A stretch of DNA of 64,000 nt from Tricholoma matsutake (GCA_026075535.2 AP026541.1:1240001-1304000), one strand, 5' to 3'. Counted from the first letter of the stretch, positions 10,516-23,208 are shown. Notes: generated from the letters alone by a model not told the origin. Translations and numbers: made by a program.

Positions 10516-13500
10516 ATGCAAAGTCTGAACAACGATCACCTTCATCCATTGGCGGAACACAATCCATTCTCATACGGTTACGGTTACTCCCAAAGCTCCC
10601 AAAGACGCGCTACCAGTACCACCCCCCTTCCTGTCCAACCTGACCAGTCACCAAGCTCCACCTCGGGGCTAGCCAAGGCAATGACGTCCACACATCCCTC
10701 TCCTGTCCCTTCAAGTAGGAAGAGATTCTCTGCCCCATTACCCTTCACGCGCCTCGTTGGGGGTGGCAGCAGTCCTGCTGTTCCTGTCGTGGATCTAGGC
10801 ACAGCAGGCAGGGAACGTGTTTTGGCACGTGCATGGGATAAGGGGGTTGACGATAACGCAGCAGCAGGTGACGCTCGTCGACGTGTCCTTTGGGCAAGAT
10901 GGGACTACCTACGTGATAGGTAGGTGTACTTGGCCTTTGATACCCACCATTTTTCTCTGAAGTGCGGCTCAGACGTCTCTTATTCATCGCTTACTCTACT
11001 GCGTTTGAAGTTTGGGATTGTACAGACCTTGAATCGCTCCAGGAGGTTCTGCATATCCGTACTGGTCGCAATGTGGCTAGTAGTAATCCGGATTCAGACT
11101 GGTCTGGAAGGGTGCTGCATGCTGCTGCTGTACCTGAATCTCGGGCGAAAGGGGCCAACGATCCGTTCAAAGGGGACAGACCTCTAATCGGGATTCTGTA
11201 TGTTCGTTTATACTTGGTTTGTTGGTGTCTTTGATTGATTCGTTCGTGGCGTGGCATAGGACGGATCAAGGGAATGATCCAGGTTTACTTTTTTTGTATT
11301 CGCTTTCTAGACATGAGGTTGTACGACGAGCTACGGTTTCGGAGGGCGCTGTGGAGTTTGAAGCTAATGAAGAGTTTATCGTGGTCGTACGTTGACTAGT
11401 CTAATTTACATGCAACGAATTTAACATCATTTCATAGAGCACAGTCGATCCACCAGGACTATCCATTCTATCCTCGACTACACTCGACACACTCCACGTC
11501 ATCCAAGGTCCCTCTCTCCTCCCCTACCTCGCTCCCTCCCCCTCCATTTCCTCCGATACCAACGGGGGCATAGAAGCCTTCTCTAACGCCGTCACAGGCA
11601 GTTTCAATCATATTTATCAACAAGCCTCGCAACAACACACCAACAACAACAACCAATTTCTTAATACCAATAACTATTTCGATGAATTCAGCTCGGACTC
11701 GAATCAGCATAATAAAGCATATAAACCAAACAATCCTGTATCACTACATCACGCATTAGTCGTCAACCCGCATGACCATGACCACGACCACGACCACGAC
11801 CACGAACACGAACACGCCTCTCTTCCCCCACATCCAGGACAAGGAACCCTCCCACGCCTTCCTCAACCCATATTCGCACTCTCCCACCGTCTCCTCGCAT
11901 ACACCTCCCCAGCACCTTCCCACACCCTCCCTTCATTCGGGCACGCCCACACCACCGCCACAGCCACAACAATCTCCCCATCTTCCTCTCCGTCCCCACT
12001 CCTCCCACCATCCTATCCCTCCGGTGGTACAGGAATAGGAATAGGAATCGGCATACCAACGACACAAGCAGAAATAGGCCACGCCGCACTCAAAGTAGGT
12101 GGTTCCGTTCTCAGCGGGATGCGTACCCTTGGTGGGATGGCGCTTTCTGCTGCCAAGAATCGGGTTGCTTCGTCGAGTGTTGGGCCTGCTTCGAGGCGGG
12201 TATCTGGGGCTGGGGGGGAATTACCTGGTGGTGGTGGAGGTGTGGCTAGGTTTTTTTCGCGGAGTGCGCCGTCGGAAGGTGGTGGGGTTGGGGAGAGGGA
12301 GGGGGAGGGGGAGGGGGATGAACGAAGGAGGAGGAGGTATTCTAGTACGAGTTCGGGTGTGTCGCCTTCTTCTGGTGGTGGTGGTGGTGGTGGGGCTGTG
12401 TGGGCTGCTGCTGCTAGTATGAGTGTGGGTGCCGGTGGGGGAGTGCCGATCCCGGAGGGGGGATGTTGGGTTACTGTCGTTGATTTATCAACAACGAAGA
12501 CCGCGATGGGGAGGAGGGAACCAGAGAAGATGGCAGAGTTTTTGGTTAGCAAGGATAAACATGTTGCTGGGCTGTGGTTCTCGAAGGACGGATGTGAAGT
12601 TGTGGTTGTTCCACGGGACGGGCAGGTCGCTAGGGTTTTTCGACTTCGGTTTGGGACTCCTCGAGACAGGGACAGGGACAGAGACAGAGACAGAGATAGA
12701 GACAGGGACAGGGACAGAGACAGGGACAGAGACAGGGACAGGGATAGAGATAGAAATGTGGTGGAGAGCACCAGCATTCGGGTGCCGCCGTGGCATGTGT
12801 ATGATTTGAGAAGGGGCCGAACGTCGGCGGTTGTGGAGGCGCTGGAGTGTGCTGGTGATGGACGTTGGGTGGCGATGGGAACTAGGAAACGGACCGTTCA
12901 TGTGTTTCCAGTCAATCCGTATGGAGGGAAACCTGATCAGAGGAGTCATATGGAGGGACGTGTGAGGAATGTGGATGAGTTGGTGGGTTGATTCTCATTC
13001 TTTTGTGTGCGTGGTGAGAATTTGGAACTGATTGGTTTTTTTTTCTTTTTTTTCTTCTTTTTTTTTGGGGGGGGGGGATGTAGCAGCCTATGCCGGTCGA
13101 AGTGAGCCCTATCGTCCGACTACGCGTACAGAAACATCCAGCGCCCGTTCAAGTTCCACTAGCTTTTACTTTTCTCGATCCCCTCGAACCCACGTTTCCC
13201 AGTCTCACTGTTACTCGAGGGGGGAGCAATCATAACCACGTCTACACTACCACGAGCACCTCTCCCCCACTATCCATCTCATCCGACTCCTCCTCTCCCC
13301 CACGTCACACCTCCCTGTCTTCACAGCGCAGCCCACCCAATTCTCAGGATATCCTCCTCTTCGACCCGACGGATGGGACGCTTTCTCTGAGGAGGTGTAC
13401 GCTTGAGCCGAGGTCTAGGGATAGGGGTGCTATTACTTCTACTATTGGTATTGGTGTTGGTGTGGGGGGGGCGAGTGTATCGTTGCCTAAGATGGGTGCG

Positions 13501-14922
13501 TCGGGGAAGTTGAGTGTGTCGCCTGCGAAGAGTGGCGTTGGCGTTGGCGTTGGCGTTGGGAAGTCGAGGTTGACAGAGATGATGGATGTGCCGGTGGAGA
13601 TGGTGGGCAGGGATAGTGTGGTTGCGACTTGGAATTTGAGGATGAGGGGGGAGGAGAGTGAGGTTAGGAGGGTTGTGGGTGGGGGTGGTGGGAGGGAAGG
13701 TGTACGGGAGGTGGGGACGGGGACTCGGAGAGCGGAGTATGTTTTTTTTTTTTTTTTTCGCTTTGGTTTTTCGTGGCTGATGTTTTGGTTGCATAGTTGG
13801 CTCGCTCAGGCTGAGCTGTCGTCATTCTCACGTTCAGCAAAGCTCCTACCACGGTCTATCTACCTCTCACACCAATTCTCATTCCACACCCTCGGCGAAG
13901 ACTACCACGCCCTCATTCGACGATACCAGCTCGACATCTCAGGACACAAGATCGATGTACGCAAGGAAGTCACGGTTAGCGCATACCCAGCTGGAAGCGG
14001 AGAGTCTTTTGTCGAGGGTTTCTCCTCGTCTCGTGATATACGGAACAGAGCACTCATATCATCTTCGTTTGACGAACCCTTGGCTTCTGCGTTGGCTGCT
14101 GGACTCGAGTACCACCATAGCTCAGGTATTCTCCCGATGCTCCCAAACGGCGTACCTGGCGCACACGCACCGTCCTTCCGCACCTCTATACCTATCCGCA
14201 CGATGACTGGTTTCGGAGACGGTGTTAGCGAGAGTCTAGGGAGACTTCGAAGGGAGATTTACAGAGTCCGGTCACCTCGTTTGAGGCCTAGGCCTGATAG
14301 CGGTGGTGGTGGGATGTCTGCATCTGTGCCTTTGGAGTTTGATGAGGAGGATGAGGATTTTGTGGCTCGTGATACGCTTGATATTCCGGATCGTGATGAG
14401 GGATCTGGGTCGAGGGGTACGTCGAGAGGTGGTGGTGTTGGGTCGGGTGCTTCGTCTACGCCTGCTACTAGTACGCATCCTTTGGATGATGATGAGGATG
14501 TGGGGGTTTCGACTACTCGGACGAAGATGGGTGATGAAGGAGATGTGGATGTGGATGTGGATGTGGATGTGGATGTGGATGTGGATGTGGATGTGGATGT
14601 GGATGTGGATGTGGATGTGGATGTGGATGTGGATGTGGATGTGGATGTGGATGTGGATGTGGATGTGGATGTGGATGTGGATGTGGATGTGGATGTGGAT
14701 GGTGATGGTGATGCGTGGAGTGGGTGGAGTGCAGAGGATAAGGCTGCAGTGGAGGAGGCTGAGAGGTTTGATGATATTTCTGTTGTGGGATTTTTGGATG
14801 AGGAGCAGGAACAGGAACAGGAGAGGAAGAGGACACGGGAGAGGGAGAGGAAGCAAGTGTCTGTGTTGGTGGATCAACCGAATATAAAGAGGAAAGGGAG
14901 GGGTAGACGTCGAGGTATCTGA
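10516..14922 (+). CDS. BCAS3-domain WD40-type protein
   Basis: Six exons can be read: 10516-10919, 10973-11197, 11260-11386, 11438-12982, 13084-13736 and 13797-14922. They sum to 4080 nt, exactly 1359 codons plus stop, with GT-AG at every junction. The protein has a low-complexity N-terminus. It then has a WD40-like beta-propeller (RRLLFIAYSTAFEVWD near residue 135; PIFALSHRLLAYTSP; a further blade GLWFSKDGCEVVV...RVFRL), and then a BCAS3-type segment (QPMPVEV...VRLR, FHTLGEDYHALIRRYQLDI). The C-terminus is acidic and repeat-rich. BCAS3-family proteins are membrane-associated propellers linked to autophagy and phosphoinositide binding in animals; the fungal role is not established here. The ATG at 10516 is chosen because it is the first in frame. 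Hexanucleotide repeats code for HD, RD and VD runs. CpG is abundant, unlike the flanks. Confidence 0.85.
12664..12755 (+). repeat. RD-coding hexanucleotide repeat
   Basis: A run built on gacagg/gacaga/gataga inside exon 4 of the WD40-type gene encodes about 15 Arg-Asp dipeptides. It sits in a propeller loop just after a blade, so it probably forms a charged loop. A shorter cacgac run at about 11775-11812 encodes His-Asp in the same exon. Confidence 0.9.
14545..14700 (+). repeat. (GTGGAT)26 coding microsatellite
   Basis: Twenty-six perfect copies of gtggat code for alternating Val-Asp in the last exon of the WD40-type gene, followed by ggtgat copies (Gly-Asp). Perfect identity implies recent expansion. 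A change in copy number would not shift the frame. Confidence 0.95.
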
Positions 14923-15280
14923 ACTGTTTTGTTTTTTTGTTTTTGGAGGCGGGTTTGCTCTAATTGTCGTTCGTTACACAACTTGGTTGCACTTGCTTTA
15001 TTGTATTGAAACTCGTGAATACGAGAACTTGCGTATAATGGGGGTTGCTACCATTCTACTAAAGTAAGGGATGCACGCCTGACCTATACCGAAGGCATCA
15101 GGAGCGACGAGCTTGTCCTCGATGGTCGGTTGTCCGTATGATATGATATTCCTATGTTTGCGATCGTGGCAACTTGAATTCGAAGTCCCTTCTATATATA
15201 AGTACATCGAATGGGAGTAGTTACCAGTTCCATCTCTCCTTCTGTGATTTCTTAGCACCGCTTTCCAGGGTTTCACGCAG

Positions 15281-16823
15281 ATGTCGACAGTTCTTGATTT
15301 TATTCAGAGGATATACAAGGTATCATTTCGGTTCTCATACTTGTCTTTTCTTGTCGACATACTATAGACCCGCTAGGTGTTGCATCCCCCTGGCGTGCAA
15401 ACGCACTCCGACTCTGGGCTGATCAAATTTGGTATCCTTGGAGCAGCAAACATCGCGCCTGCAGCACTCATCTCTCCGGCCACAAATCATCCAGAGGTGG
15501 AAATATATGCTGTAGCAGCACGGAATCAGAAAAAGGCTCTTGATTTCGGGACGAAGTATGGAATACCGAGAGTCTATGGAGGAGAGAATGCTTATCAAGG
15601 TACGTAACATCCCTTAAAAAAGCCAGAACGAGCGTGCTGATGGGAATCGTCGTCTAGCTCTGTTGGATGATACAGAAGTGCAAGTAGTCTATAATCCCGT
15701 ATGCCTTATATGAAAAATTTCCTCTCCGTTAACAATGTTGATGACCTATTTTTTTTTCCCTAGTTGCCCAATAGGTTGCATTATGAGTGGACAATGAGAG
15801 CTTTAGCTGCCGGAAAGCACGTTCTCGTGGAGAAACCTGCAGCTGATACTGCCGAAGAGACAAAGGCGATGTTTGAACTTGCTGAACGCAAAGGTCTGGT
15901 GCTCCTCGAGGCTTTGCACTATCGGTATACTTATCCCCCTTATCCCCATCACATTCGATTACTGACCCTTGTGTGATTAGGTTCCATCCGGCAATCCAAC
16001 GAGTCAAAGCTATACTCGACAGCGGGGAACTCGGCGCTATCAAAAGTCTTACAGTGAACCTGGCGGTACCAAATGTAATAAGCGATTCCGATATTCAGTT
16101 CAACTATGATCTAGGCGGGGGCGCACTCATGGGTATGGGTTGTAAGCATATTTCGATGAAGCCTTTTTTCCGTCATGTCGCTCATAACTAGTTCGTGCAG
16201 GCTACAACTTGAGTTGTATTCGATACCTTACTTCGTCCGAACCCATCTCGGTATTATCCGCAAGTCACGTCCCTCACGTCCCTTCATCGTCTCCAGCAGA
16301 TTTTGTTTCTAATATTGATCTGGGGACAACCGCAACGCTGTCGTTCCCAAACGACGTCGTAGCCACGTTGAATTGCAGTCTTGGACTCCCTCATCATCTA
16401 GGCTTCATTCCGCAAATGCCGCAGTGTGACTTCACTGTGGAGTGCGAAGGCGGCAACGTGACGATGTTTAATTTCGTTCTACCGACTTATTACCATTCGA
16501 TCAAAGTCTACATACGTGACAAGAAGACTAGGGTGGAGAAGGTGTACAGCTTTGCCGATGCGGGGATAGATGCTAAGGGCGAGAAATGGTGGATGACATA
16601 TCGATATCAGTTGGAGGCGTTCGTCGACCGCGTTAAGGGAAGGAACCCACAGGCGTGGGTAGACATGCAGCATTCGGTGGCGAACATGGAATGGATCGAG
16701 AAGATCTATGCAAAGGTTCGTCCGTATTCATCTTCTGTGTAGTTCGTTTTTTTTTTTTCAATATTTTCTCAAATCTAGACTGGCCTTGGAAGTCGTCCTA
16801 AATCGTCTTATACCTTATCCTGA
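15281..16823 (+). CDS. Gfo/Idh/MocA-family oxidoreductase (dihydrodiol dehydrogenase-like)
   Basis: Seven exons: 15281-15319, 15377-15599, 15658-15698, 15764-15924, 15981-16141, 16201-16715 and 16779-16823. Together they give 394 codons plus TGA. The N-terminal Rossmann fold shows KFGILGAANIAP (NAD(P)-binding loop). The signature EKP motif is in GKHVLVEKPAADTAEE. HYRFHPAIQRV and NYDLGGGALMGMGC match the C-terminal beta-sheet domain of dihydrodiol or D-xylose dehydrogenases. The predicted activity is NADP-dependent oxidation of trans-dihydrodiols or sugars in the cytosol; the substrate cannot be told. The first exon codes only 13 residues. The last intron (16716-16778) is preferred over read-through to TAG at 16740 because it restores a family-like end, TGLGSRPKS. 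It lies 358 bp downstream of the WD40-type gene, same strand. Confidence 0.92.
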
Positions 16824-17453
16824 TTCTTGTCGCACTTCAATTTCGGTCGGTTGTGAAAGGTTTGGACAATCATTGGTCTTTTCTGTAATGACAAATTTCA
16901 CGTAGGCTTGCGGTGCATTTATGATATTCTAGGTTTTTCGGCTCGTAGTTGGAATTTGTAAACCGTGGGCACTGTCGTCGTCGTCGTATTCAACATAGTC
17001 TGAGTTTGTAAACCAGTATATATATCTAAACAGTATACTGATGCTCGTAGAATGGTGCACAGTGCTGGCAAAAATTCAAAGTCCAAACGGCGCGACAATT
17101 GCCAAACCACGAGTCGGCGACAATCAAAGATCCTATTCGAGCCAACGAGTTCCACGACAGGAGAAATGGACCCTGAAAACGCAGGGCGGTCTATGTCGGA
17201 AGCAAGTGAGGGGTCCACTATCTCGAGACGAAGATCGTCTGATGAAGTCGAAAGAGTGGGCATGAAGTTCGTATTTTCCTACTTTGTACCTGTAGTAGAA
17301 GAGTGAAGATAAAGGTAGTAGCTGGCAAGATAAGTAGTGACGCGAAAAGAATACAAATAACAGTGACTTTCGATGGGAGTTTGTCAGCTTATGTAAACCG
17401 ATAAAGAATGAGACAACTGATTTCCTGTCAGTCACTATCATCTCATCGAAGAA
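16824..17453. other. Intergenic region of the gene island
   Basis: No coding region is supported. Some open frames run through 17040-17300 on both strands but lack domains or splice logic. The stretch must hold the oxidoreductase 3' end and the promoter of the NACHT gene. Repeated cgt/tcg triplets near 16975 (cgtcgtcgtcgt) are the only visible pattern. Confidence 0.5.
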
Positions 17454-19238
17454 ATGAATGTTAGGATTGTAAGCAACTACCGATACCCTTCAATAATGCA
17501 CTAACCAATGATCCCCTAAATAGGGAGATATCAAAGGTATGTAATACAATCTCCCTAGGCAGGACACCCATGTTTTTTGGTAGCCGGAGATGGTGGATCG
17601 GGTGGGAGCAAGGGGGGAGCGGGTGGTGATGGGGGCCGGGGTGGAGACGTCAATATCTTCAACAGTGAGTCGCCACTACGTTTCATTTGGTACCTCAGGC
17701 CTCAACTATCATCACTGTAGAGTCGCCTCCTTCGGTGTTTGATCTCTTGCGCCAGCATGTCGTCTGGAGCGCGCTCTACAATTCTGCCGAGAGAAGTGAA
17801 GAGCACGCCGTCACCTGCCAACCCGAGACCGGAACCAGAGTATTAGAGGAAATTCGATCTTGGGCTGATAGCACAACAACCACTCCCATATGCTGGTTGA
17901 GTGGTCCTGCAGGTACCGGCAAAACCACGGTCGCACATACGATCGCGGAGGAATACAACAAACGTGGACGACTTGCGGCTACGTTCTTTTTCTGGAGGAA
18001 GACGGGAGACCGCGATGACATTAACAGGCTTGTGGCTACATTGGCATGGCAAATTGCGAAGAAGATCTCGTCCGCGGAGGACCAAATGGAGGAAGCTATG
18101 GAACTGAAGAATAAGGCTTGGGTTCCCCTCCCCGCACTTTCCCTCGAAGATCAGCTCTCGAAATATCTCATCCTTGGGCCAGTTGCAAATGTCAACTCCA
18201 CTCTCCCAGATCTCATCGTTATCGACGGACTCGATGAATGCGCTTCACAAGCAGGAATTCGTCGACTGATCGACTGGCTTCGCGAGAACAAATCTCCCTT
18301 CCGATTCCTGCTTACGAGTCGACCTGAGCCACAAATCGAGGCTTGTTTTCTACGTAGAGAAGGGCGCAGCGATGCTCGGTCGCTGTCTCTTACAGAATCC
18401 AAGGACGACATTCGAAAATACATCTCTAAAAAACTTGAGGAGGTTTGGCCAAAAGAGCAGCGCATTAAAGCCGGCGGGCCACCAAAGTGGCCGTCGGAAT
18501 CGCACCTCGACAACCTGGTGGAAAAGTCAGAAGGCCTGTTTGTGTATGCAGCCACAGCTGTCCGATATATTGGGGGGGGGAGACTATCCAAAGATGCTAC
18601 TGGAAGATGTTCTGAAACTCCATAAAGGTTTGGACCCCCTGTATACTCAGGTTATCGAGGCGGCCAGGGAGCGGAAATATTTTGATATTGTCATGGGAGC
18701 CATAATGCATCTTCGATATTCACTCACTGTCAACGAACTGTCCGCGGTTCTACTCACTGGCAACAAGGGCCTCGATGGTCCTGGGGTTCGCTTTGCACTA
18801 GCGGGATGCCACTCTATCCTCGATATTCCTGGGGATAATACTGAGATCACATCCTATCATGCATCACTTCGAGACTTCCTTACCAATCAGTCCCGATCAA
18901 ATATTCTCTTCTATGCTCCTGCTACATCTCATGGACAGCTCATGGTTGGATGTCTTGGAGCAATTACAAGGTCTTTCAGTGATGGCAGTGATGCACCAAA
19001 ATATGCTCTTATATCATGGCTTCATCATGCTTCTTTGTTCTTGTCTGCACTTGGTGCTAACGAAGGATTAGGAGGGCTAAAAGATGAAGCTCAGGAATTA
19101 GTCAAGAAAATTGACTTAAAATGGGTAAAGGTTTGGTTGGTACGAGCATTGCCATGTGCAGGTGTACCATATTTGAGAGGAGAGTCAACTCAAAAAAAGG
19201 TAAGAGAGTGTTACATGAATCTTGAGAATCATCATTGA
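17454..19238 (+). pseudogene. NACHT NTPase (NLR-like), frameshifted
   Basis: A STAND-type P-loop NTPase of the fungal NLR kind. Micro-exons 17454-17468, 17524-17536 and 17584-17664 give MNVRIGDIKAGDGG and a Gly-rich N-terminus. The main exon starts at about 17721. NACHT landmarks are Walker A (GPAGTGKTTVA), Walker B (LIVIDGLDEC) and FLLTSRPEPQI. After the run of nine G at 18572-18580 the frame is lost. One G fewer would join it to the second frame (DYPKMLLEDVLKLHKGLDPLYTQVI...), which continues the usual winged-helix-like region to the stop at 19238. No WD40, ankyrin or TPR sensor repeats follow, so the C-terminus is short or lost. CpG falls off sharply after about 18.9 kb. Fungal NACHT proteins act in non-self recognition and cell death. 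The G-run could be a sequencing error. Confidence 0.85.
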
Positions 19239-19683
19239 GGACACTAGCTTCAGGGTCTAGCAAAGAGAGATGGGACTCAAGTCTTGGAGCGGAAATTGAG
19301 AAGTATTTCTGGAATTCTCGAGGTAGGACTTGGCTCTTTCACATAGAGGGTTACAGACTGAATTGTTGCTGTAGAAAGTCAGTCTGAGCTGTGATCAGTG
19401 TTTGAAACACAATTGCTAATGACAAATTCCATCTATCTAAAGTTTGTGAGTGTTCAAATGGTATTTTTTTTTCAGCTGTGAAACAGACTTCATGACAGAT
19501 GGTATGTACATGTGATTCTGGAGAAATCATGCTAACCGATGATTATGACCACTGTTTCATATGTATGGAATCCAAAGGTGAGTTGGGTGTACTGCATCTT
19601 GTCAACCTTGATTTCATTGACATGTGTTGAGGACAGAAAGTATGTGATCTTTCTCTATCCTGGTGCAAAGTTACCCTGAGTCT
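19239..19683. other. Spacer downstream of the NACHT gene
   Basis: No gene, RNA or recognisable repeat is seen. CpG is rare. It may contain the eroded sensor-repeat part of the NACHT gene, but no WD40, ankyrin or TPR pattern survives. Confidence 0.4.
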
Positions 19684-20175
19684 GACCTTTTTTGGATGTC
19701 TATGCATCCTCAGTATGTGCGTGATCATTCTTAATGGCTGTGTGAAGTCACTTTGACCATTTTGGGATGTCTGTGCATCCTCAGTATGTGGGTGATCATT
19801 CTCAATGCCTGTGTGAAGTCACTCTGACCATTGTGGGATGGGTGTGCATCCTCAGCGAGTGCGTGATCATTCTCAATGCCTGTGTGAAGTCACTCTGACC
19901 ATTTTGGGATGTCTGTGCATCCTCAGGGAGTGCGTGATCATTCTCAATGCCTGTGTGAAGTCACTCTGACCATTTTGGGATGTCTGTGCATCCTCAGGGA
20001 GTGCGTGATCATTCTCAATGCCTGTGTGAAGTCACTCTGACCATTTTCTGATGTCTGTGCATCCTCAGGATGTGCGTGATCATTCTGAATGCCTGTGTCA
20101 AGTCACTCTGACCATTTTGGGATGTATGTGCATACTCAGATTGTGGGTGATTTATTTTGATGCCTGTGAAAACTC
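19684..20175 (+). repeat. 71-bp tandem repeat, about 7 copies
   Basis: The block containing tcactctgaccattttggg recurs at 19755, 19826, 19897, 19968, 20039 and 20110, exactly 71 bp apart. Central copies are nearly identical and the outer ones decay. Weak traces continue to about 20280. No consistent coding frame is kept. Confidence 0.93.
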
Positions 20176-23100
20176 ATTTTTGCTCACCTTGGACTGCCTG
20201 TGTATGCTTAGGAAGTGTGTAATTTTTTCTTGAGGCACTGACTATCTGTTCATGTCTTCATTCTCAGAAGGTCTGTTATGCTCTCAAATACTTTTGTGGA
20301 ATACACCTCCTTATCATTTAATCTCCCTCTACAGGATGTGAGTATGCATTTAGAGTGCTTGTATGCTATTCAACTGATATTTTAATTTCATGTGCCCAGG
20401 TTGTATGTGATTAGTTTGTATGCTGGCATGCTAATGATTGTTGCTGGGTCTTAACAATTCTAGAATGTGTGTCACTATCTTGCCAAAATCTTTTTGGCTT
20501 GTGCTCATTATTTTTAATTTGTATTCCTTCAGATGGTTTGTTTTTTTCAATTTATTCATGCAATTCTTTTTATTAATATCTCTGCAGTTTGTATGTTGTC
20601 CATTAATTTTTGGGCTTAATCTCTGACATACTGCCTTATCTTTAGTTTGCTAAACAGAAGTTCAACCTCTTGCCCAATATGATAATGTTAGAAGGGTCCA
20701 TAATATTGGCATTTAAACACATTTCTTTGTAGTGCTCACTGTATTTTATAAAAGTAGTGGTGATTGATCTTAGGGCAGTAATATTGTACTCCTATGAGAA
20801 AACTTTCTTTAATGTCTCAAATCTATTCTACATAACAGATGTGTTAGACATGGCATGTAAAAGGTTAGATGAGTGGCCTGAAAAGCCTGTGCACCACAGG
20901 TTTTACAATAAAAGGCTATATAATGTTGCCTGAGCAAAATATGTGTGTATACATTTTAAATAATGAGAAACAACAACTAAGCTGATACTGTTGATAAGAG
21001 GACCATTACCATTCTCATACTCATGGACCCAGATGTTGAAGCTCCTGCAATCTTTGATGATGAATTTCCTGCACTAGAAATCTACATGTTACATAACACA
21101 CCATACCAAAAAATCTCAACCCCAGAATATCCATGGTTGGTGATCCAGAAACAGTCATTGATGATGCTCAACCTGGAAAAACTACCAAAAGTGCTGATAA
21201 GGCACTGGATGATATAACACAAGTCAGAGAAAGGTTGTGAGGCCCTCTTGATATCACCTGCCAGACCAACCATCAAACTATGAGATTGAGGGACTTGACA
21301 AATAATAGAAGCAAAGTGAATGCAAATTGAGGTGAGCAAGAGTGAAATACAAGGATTTTTGAAGAAGTTTCATGTAAAACATGTTCAGACTGAATAAGAC
21401 TAAACTGTACTCTCAAATTGATATGATCGGAGAGGAAGATGACTACTTTCTTGTTTTTTTTTGTATCTGATACATCTTTTTATATAAAATAAAGAAACTA
21501 CCTAAGAAGGCTAGAGAACATGAGGCAAACATGTGGAAAACTCAAGGCAAAGCAAAGCAAGTAAATTAGAACAATAAAGCCAGACTAGAAAGAGTGAATA
21601 TAACAGATGACAAAGAAATAATAAGAAAGAATAACTAAAAGTGGACTGTCCTTTTGTTATAAAATGAATAAATAGATTGGAAACTGGATTGTATGCATGC
21701 ACACATGTCAAAATGTGTTTGATATACTCAAAATAATTATCAGGGAACTTAAGCTCAAGATGATGTACAAATCCAGTCCATAAATCTGATTGAAAGCCTC
21801 AAACAAAAGCTTGACTTTGTTTGGCTTCTGAAAGTCTGTGTTTTGAGTGAAGAAAATTCATAATGTTGTAGAACAACCTGTAATAAGCTCCTAAATTGTT
21901 TGAGTCAAAAATACCAATGCATGCATGCTTTCTGCTCTCCCTCGCTCGCTGTCACCTGAATTTCAAAATGTACATAAATAATTAGTCTCTTTGGCCTTAC
22001 ACATCATAACACATGTTACTGTGCCTGGTCAGGTACTTGGCCAGACCAGGTACTCGGTCAGTTGCCTCTACATCTTGATAATGCTTTTTGTGTGTATTTT
22101 CTCTAGTACAGTTGAATAGAACATGCCTAGGGCTATGCCTATGCCAACTCTTGGGCCTCCAATGTCCCTTCATTATGAGCACTGCCTATTTTTATAAGTG
22201 ATTAGTCAGGTATTACTGGATTTAGCTGTGGGAACTGAAGTACCTAATCCAGCTGAGAGCCAGTTCTCCTCCATTTCATATCTGTTTGGCTTCAAATTTT
22301 GACATGATGAGGATGTTGGTTTTGGGTTTATACACATGTAGTCCTCCCCCTTCACACTGCCCTCAATTCCATGTATCTCTTATGTTCTTGGCATGTACTA
22401 TACCAAAATCCTGTTCACAGCAGACAGAATTATATTAAGCCCATACCAAGGAAGAGGGGCGCAAACTGCTCTAGCTTTTTGTTACATCAAAATATAGTAC
22501 AATTTCTTTCTTTTCCCACCACTTAGTGAATTTTTCCAAATTTTGTTGCATGGAATTTTGACACTTTAATGCTTATGATAGGATTATATAAGAGGTAATT
22601 GTTGAATGAAATTTTGGAGGAAGACATCAAACTGGATAGAACTTGTGGTTAAGATGTGAAACTAATCATAGTAGCATGCAAATAAAGGCCAATTATCCCC
22701 TTGTCACTGCAGCTTTGGTACCTCCAATGTTGTGATATTCCCATTTTGCCTATAATGGCCATTATATTACATATTACTACATACTCATTCTCATGTTTCT
22801 GGCACTAATTTCAATGGGTATACCCCTCTATAGGTTGATTTGAGTGAGTACTAAGGAAACAAAGGAGAAAAAATGAGATTGAACTCATCAAGCCAAAGTT
22901 TTGATGGGTGGCTGAGTACCTGAAATTGCCTGATTTGGCAACCCCCATGGCAAAATATTCATATCTCTTCAACAACACACAAAAAAAATCTGGAAAGCAT
23001 CCCAGACACAAGGTAACTTAGTTGTCTGCCCCCCAAGAGTCAACATTTTTCACCACAGTATGTATTCAATCTATACTATGTCATTTTAACTAGCCTGGCT

Positions 23101-23208
23101 GACTACTAGGCTGGGCACAGTACTGTTGTGACATGTAAGGATCAAGTACTTAGAAAAACCTAAGTACAGAAACAGGACCAAACTGCGGACGACTCTAGGA
23201 GTGTCTCT
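20176..23208. other. Gene-poor AT-rich stretch
   Basis: Outside the repeat at 21.0-21.7 kb I see no coding or RNA gene. Short frames lack domains. CpG is very rare. This is likely old mutated repeat DNA. Confidence 0.5.
21020..21720. repeat. Diverged repeat, sister of 33.2-34.0 kb
   Basis: Shared order of blocks with the second copy: gatgctcaacctgg..aaaac.accaaaa, then a tttatat...aaagaaact.cctaa block, then aacatgaggcaaa and ggactgtcctttt. A short open frame (21023-21217) starts MDPDVEAPAIFDDEFPALE. The sister copy has a related frame (DDTQPGKTTKTADEAINDI). Both probably derive from one retroelement or gene family, now too decayed to name. Confidence 0.6.

Noticed and set aside
14513..14880. 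Long frames of alternating residues on both strands over the GTGGAT repeat
   Set aside because: They are images of a hexanucleotide repeat that lacks stops in any frame. Only the Val-Asp frame is joined to exons with domain content.
16716..16742. Oxidoreductase ending at TAG 16740-16742 without the last intron
   Set aside because: Splicing out 16716-16778 gives a family-like C-terminus (TGLGSRPKS) and keeps the total length divisible by three.
19684..20175. CRISPR-like array
   Set aside because: There are no unique spacers; the whole 71-bp unit repeats, and the genome is eukaryotic.
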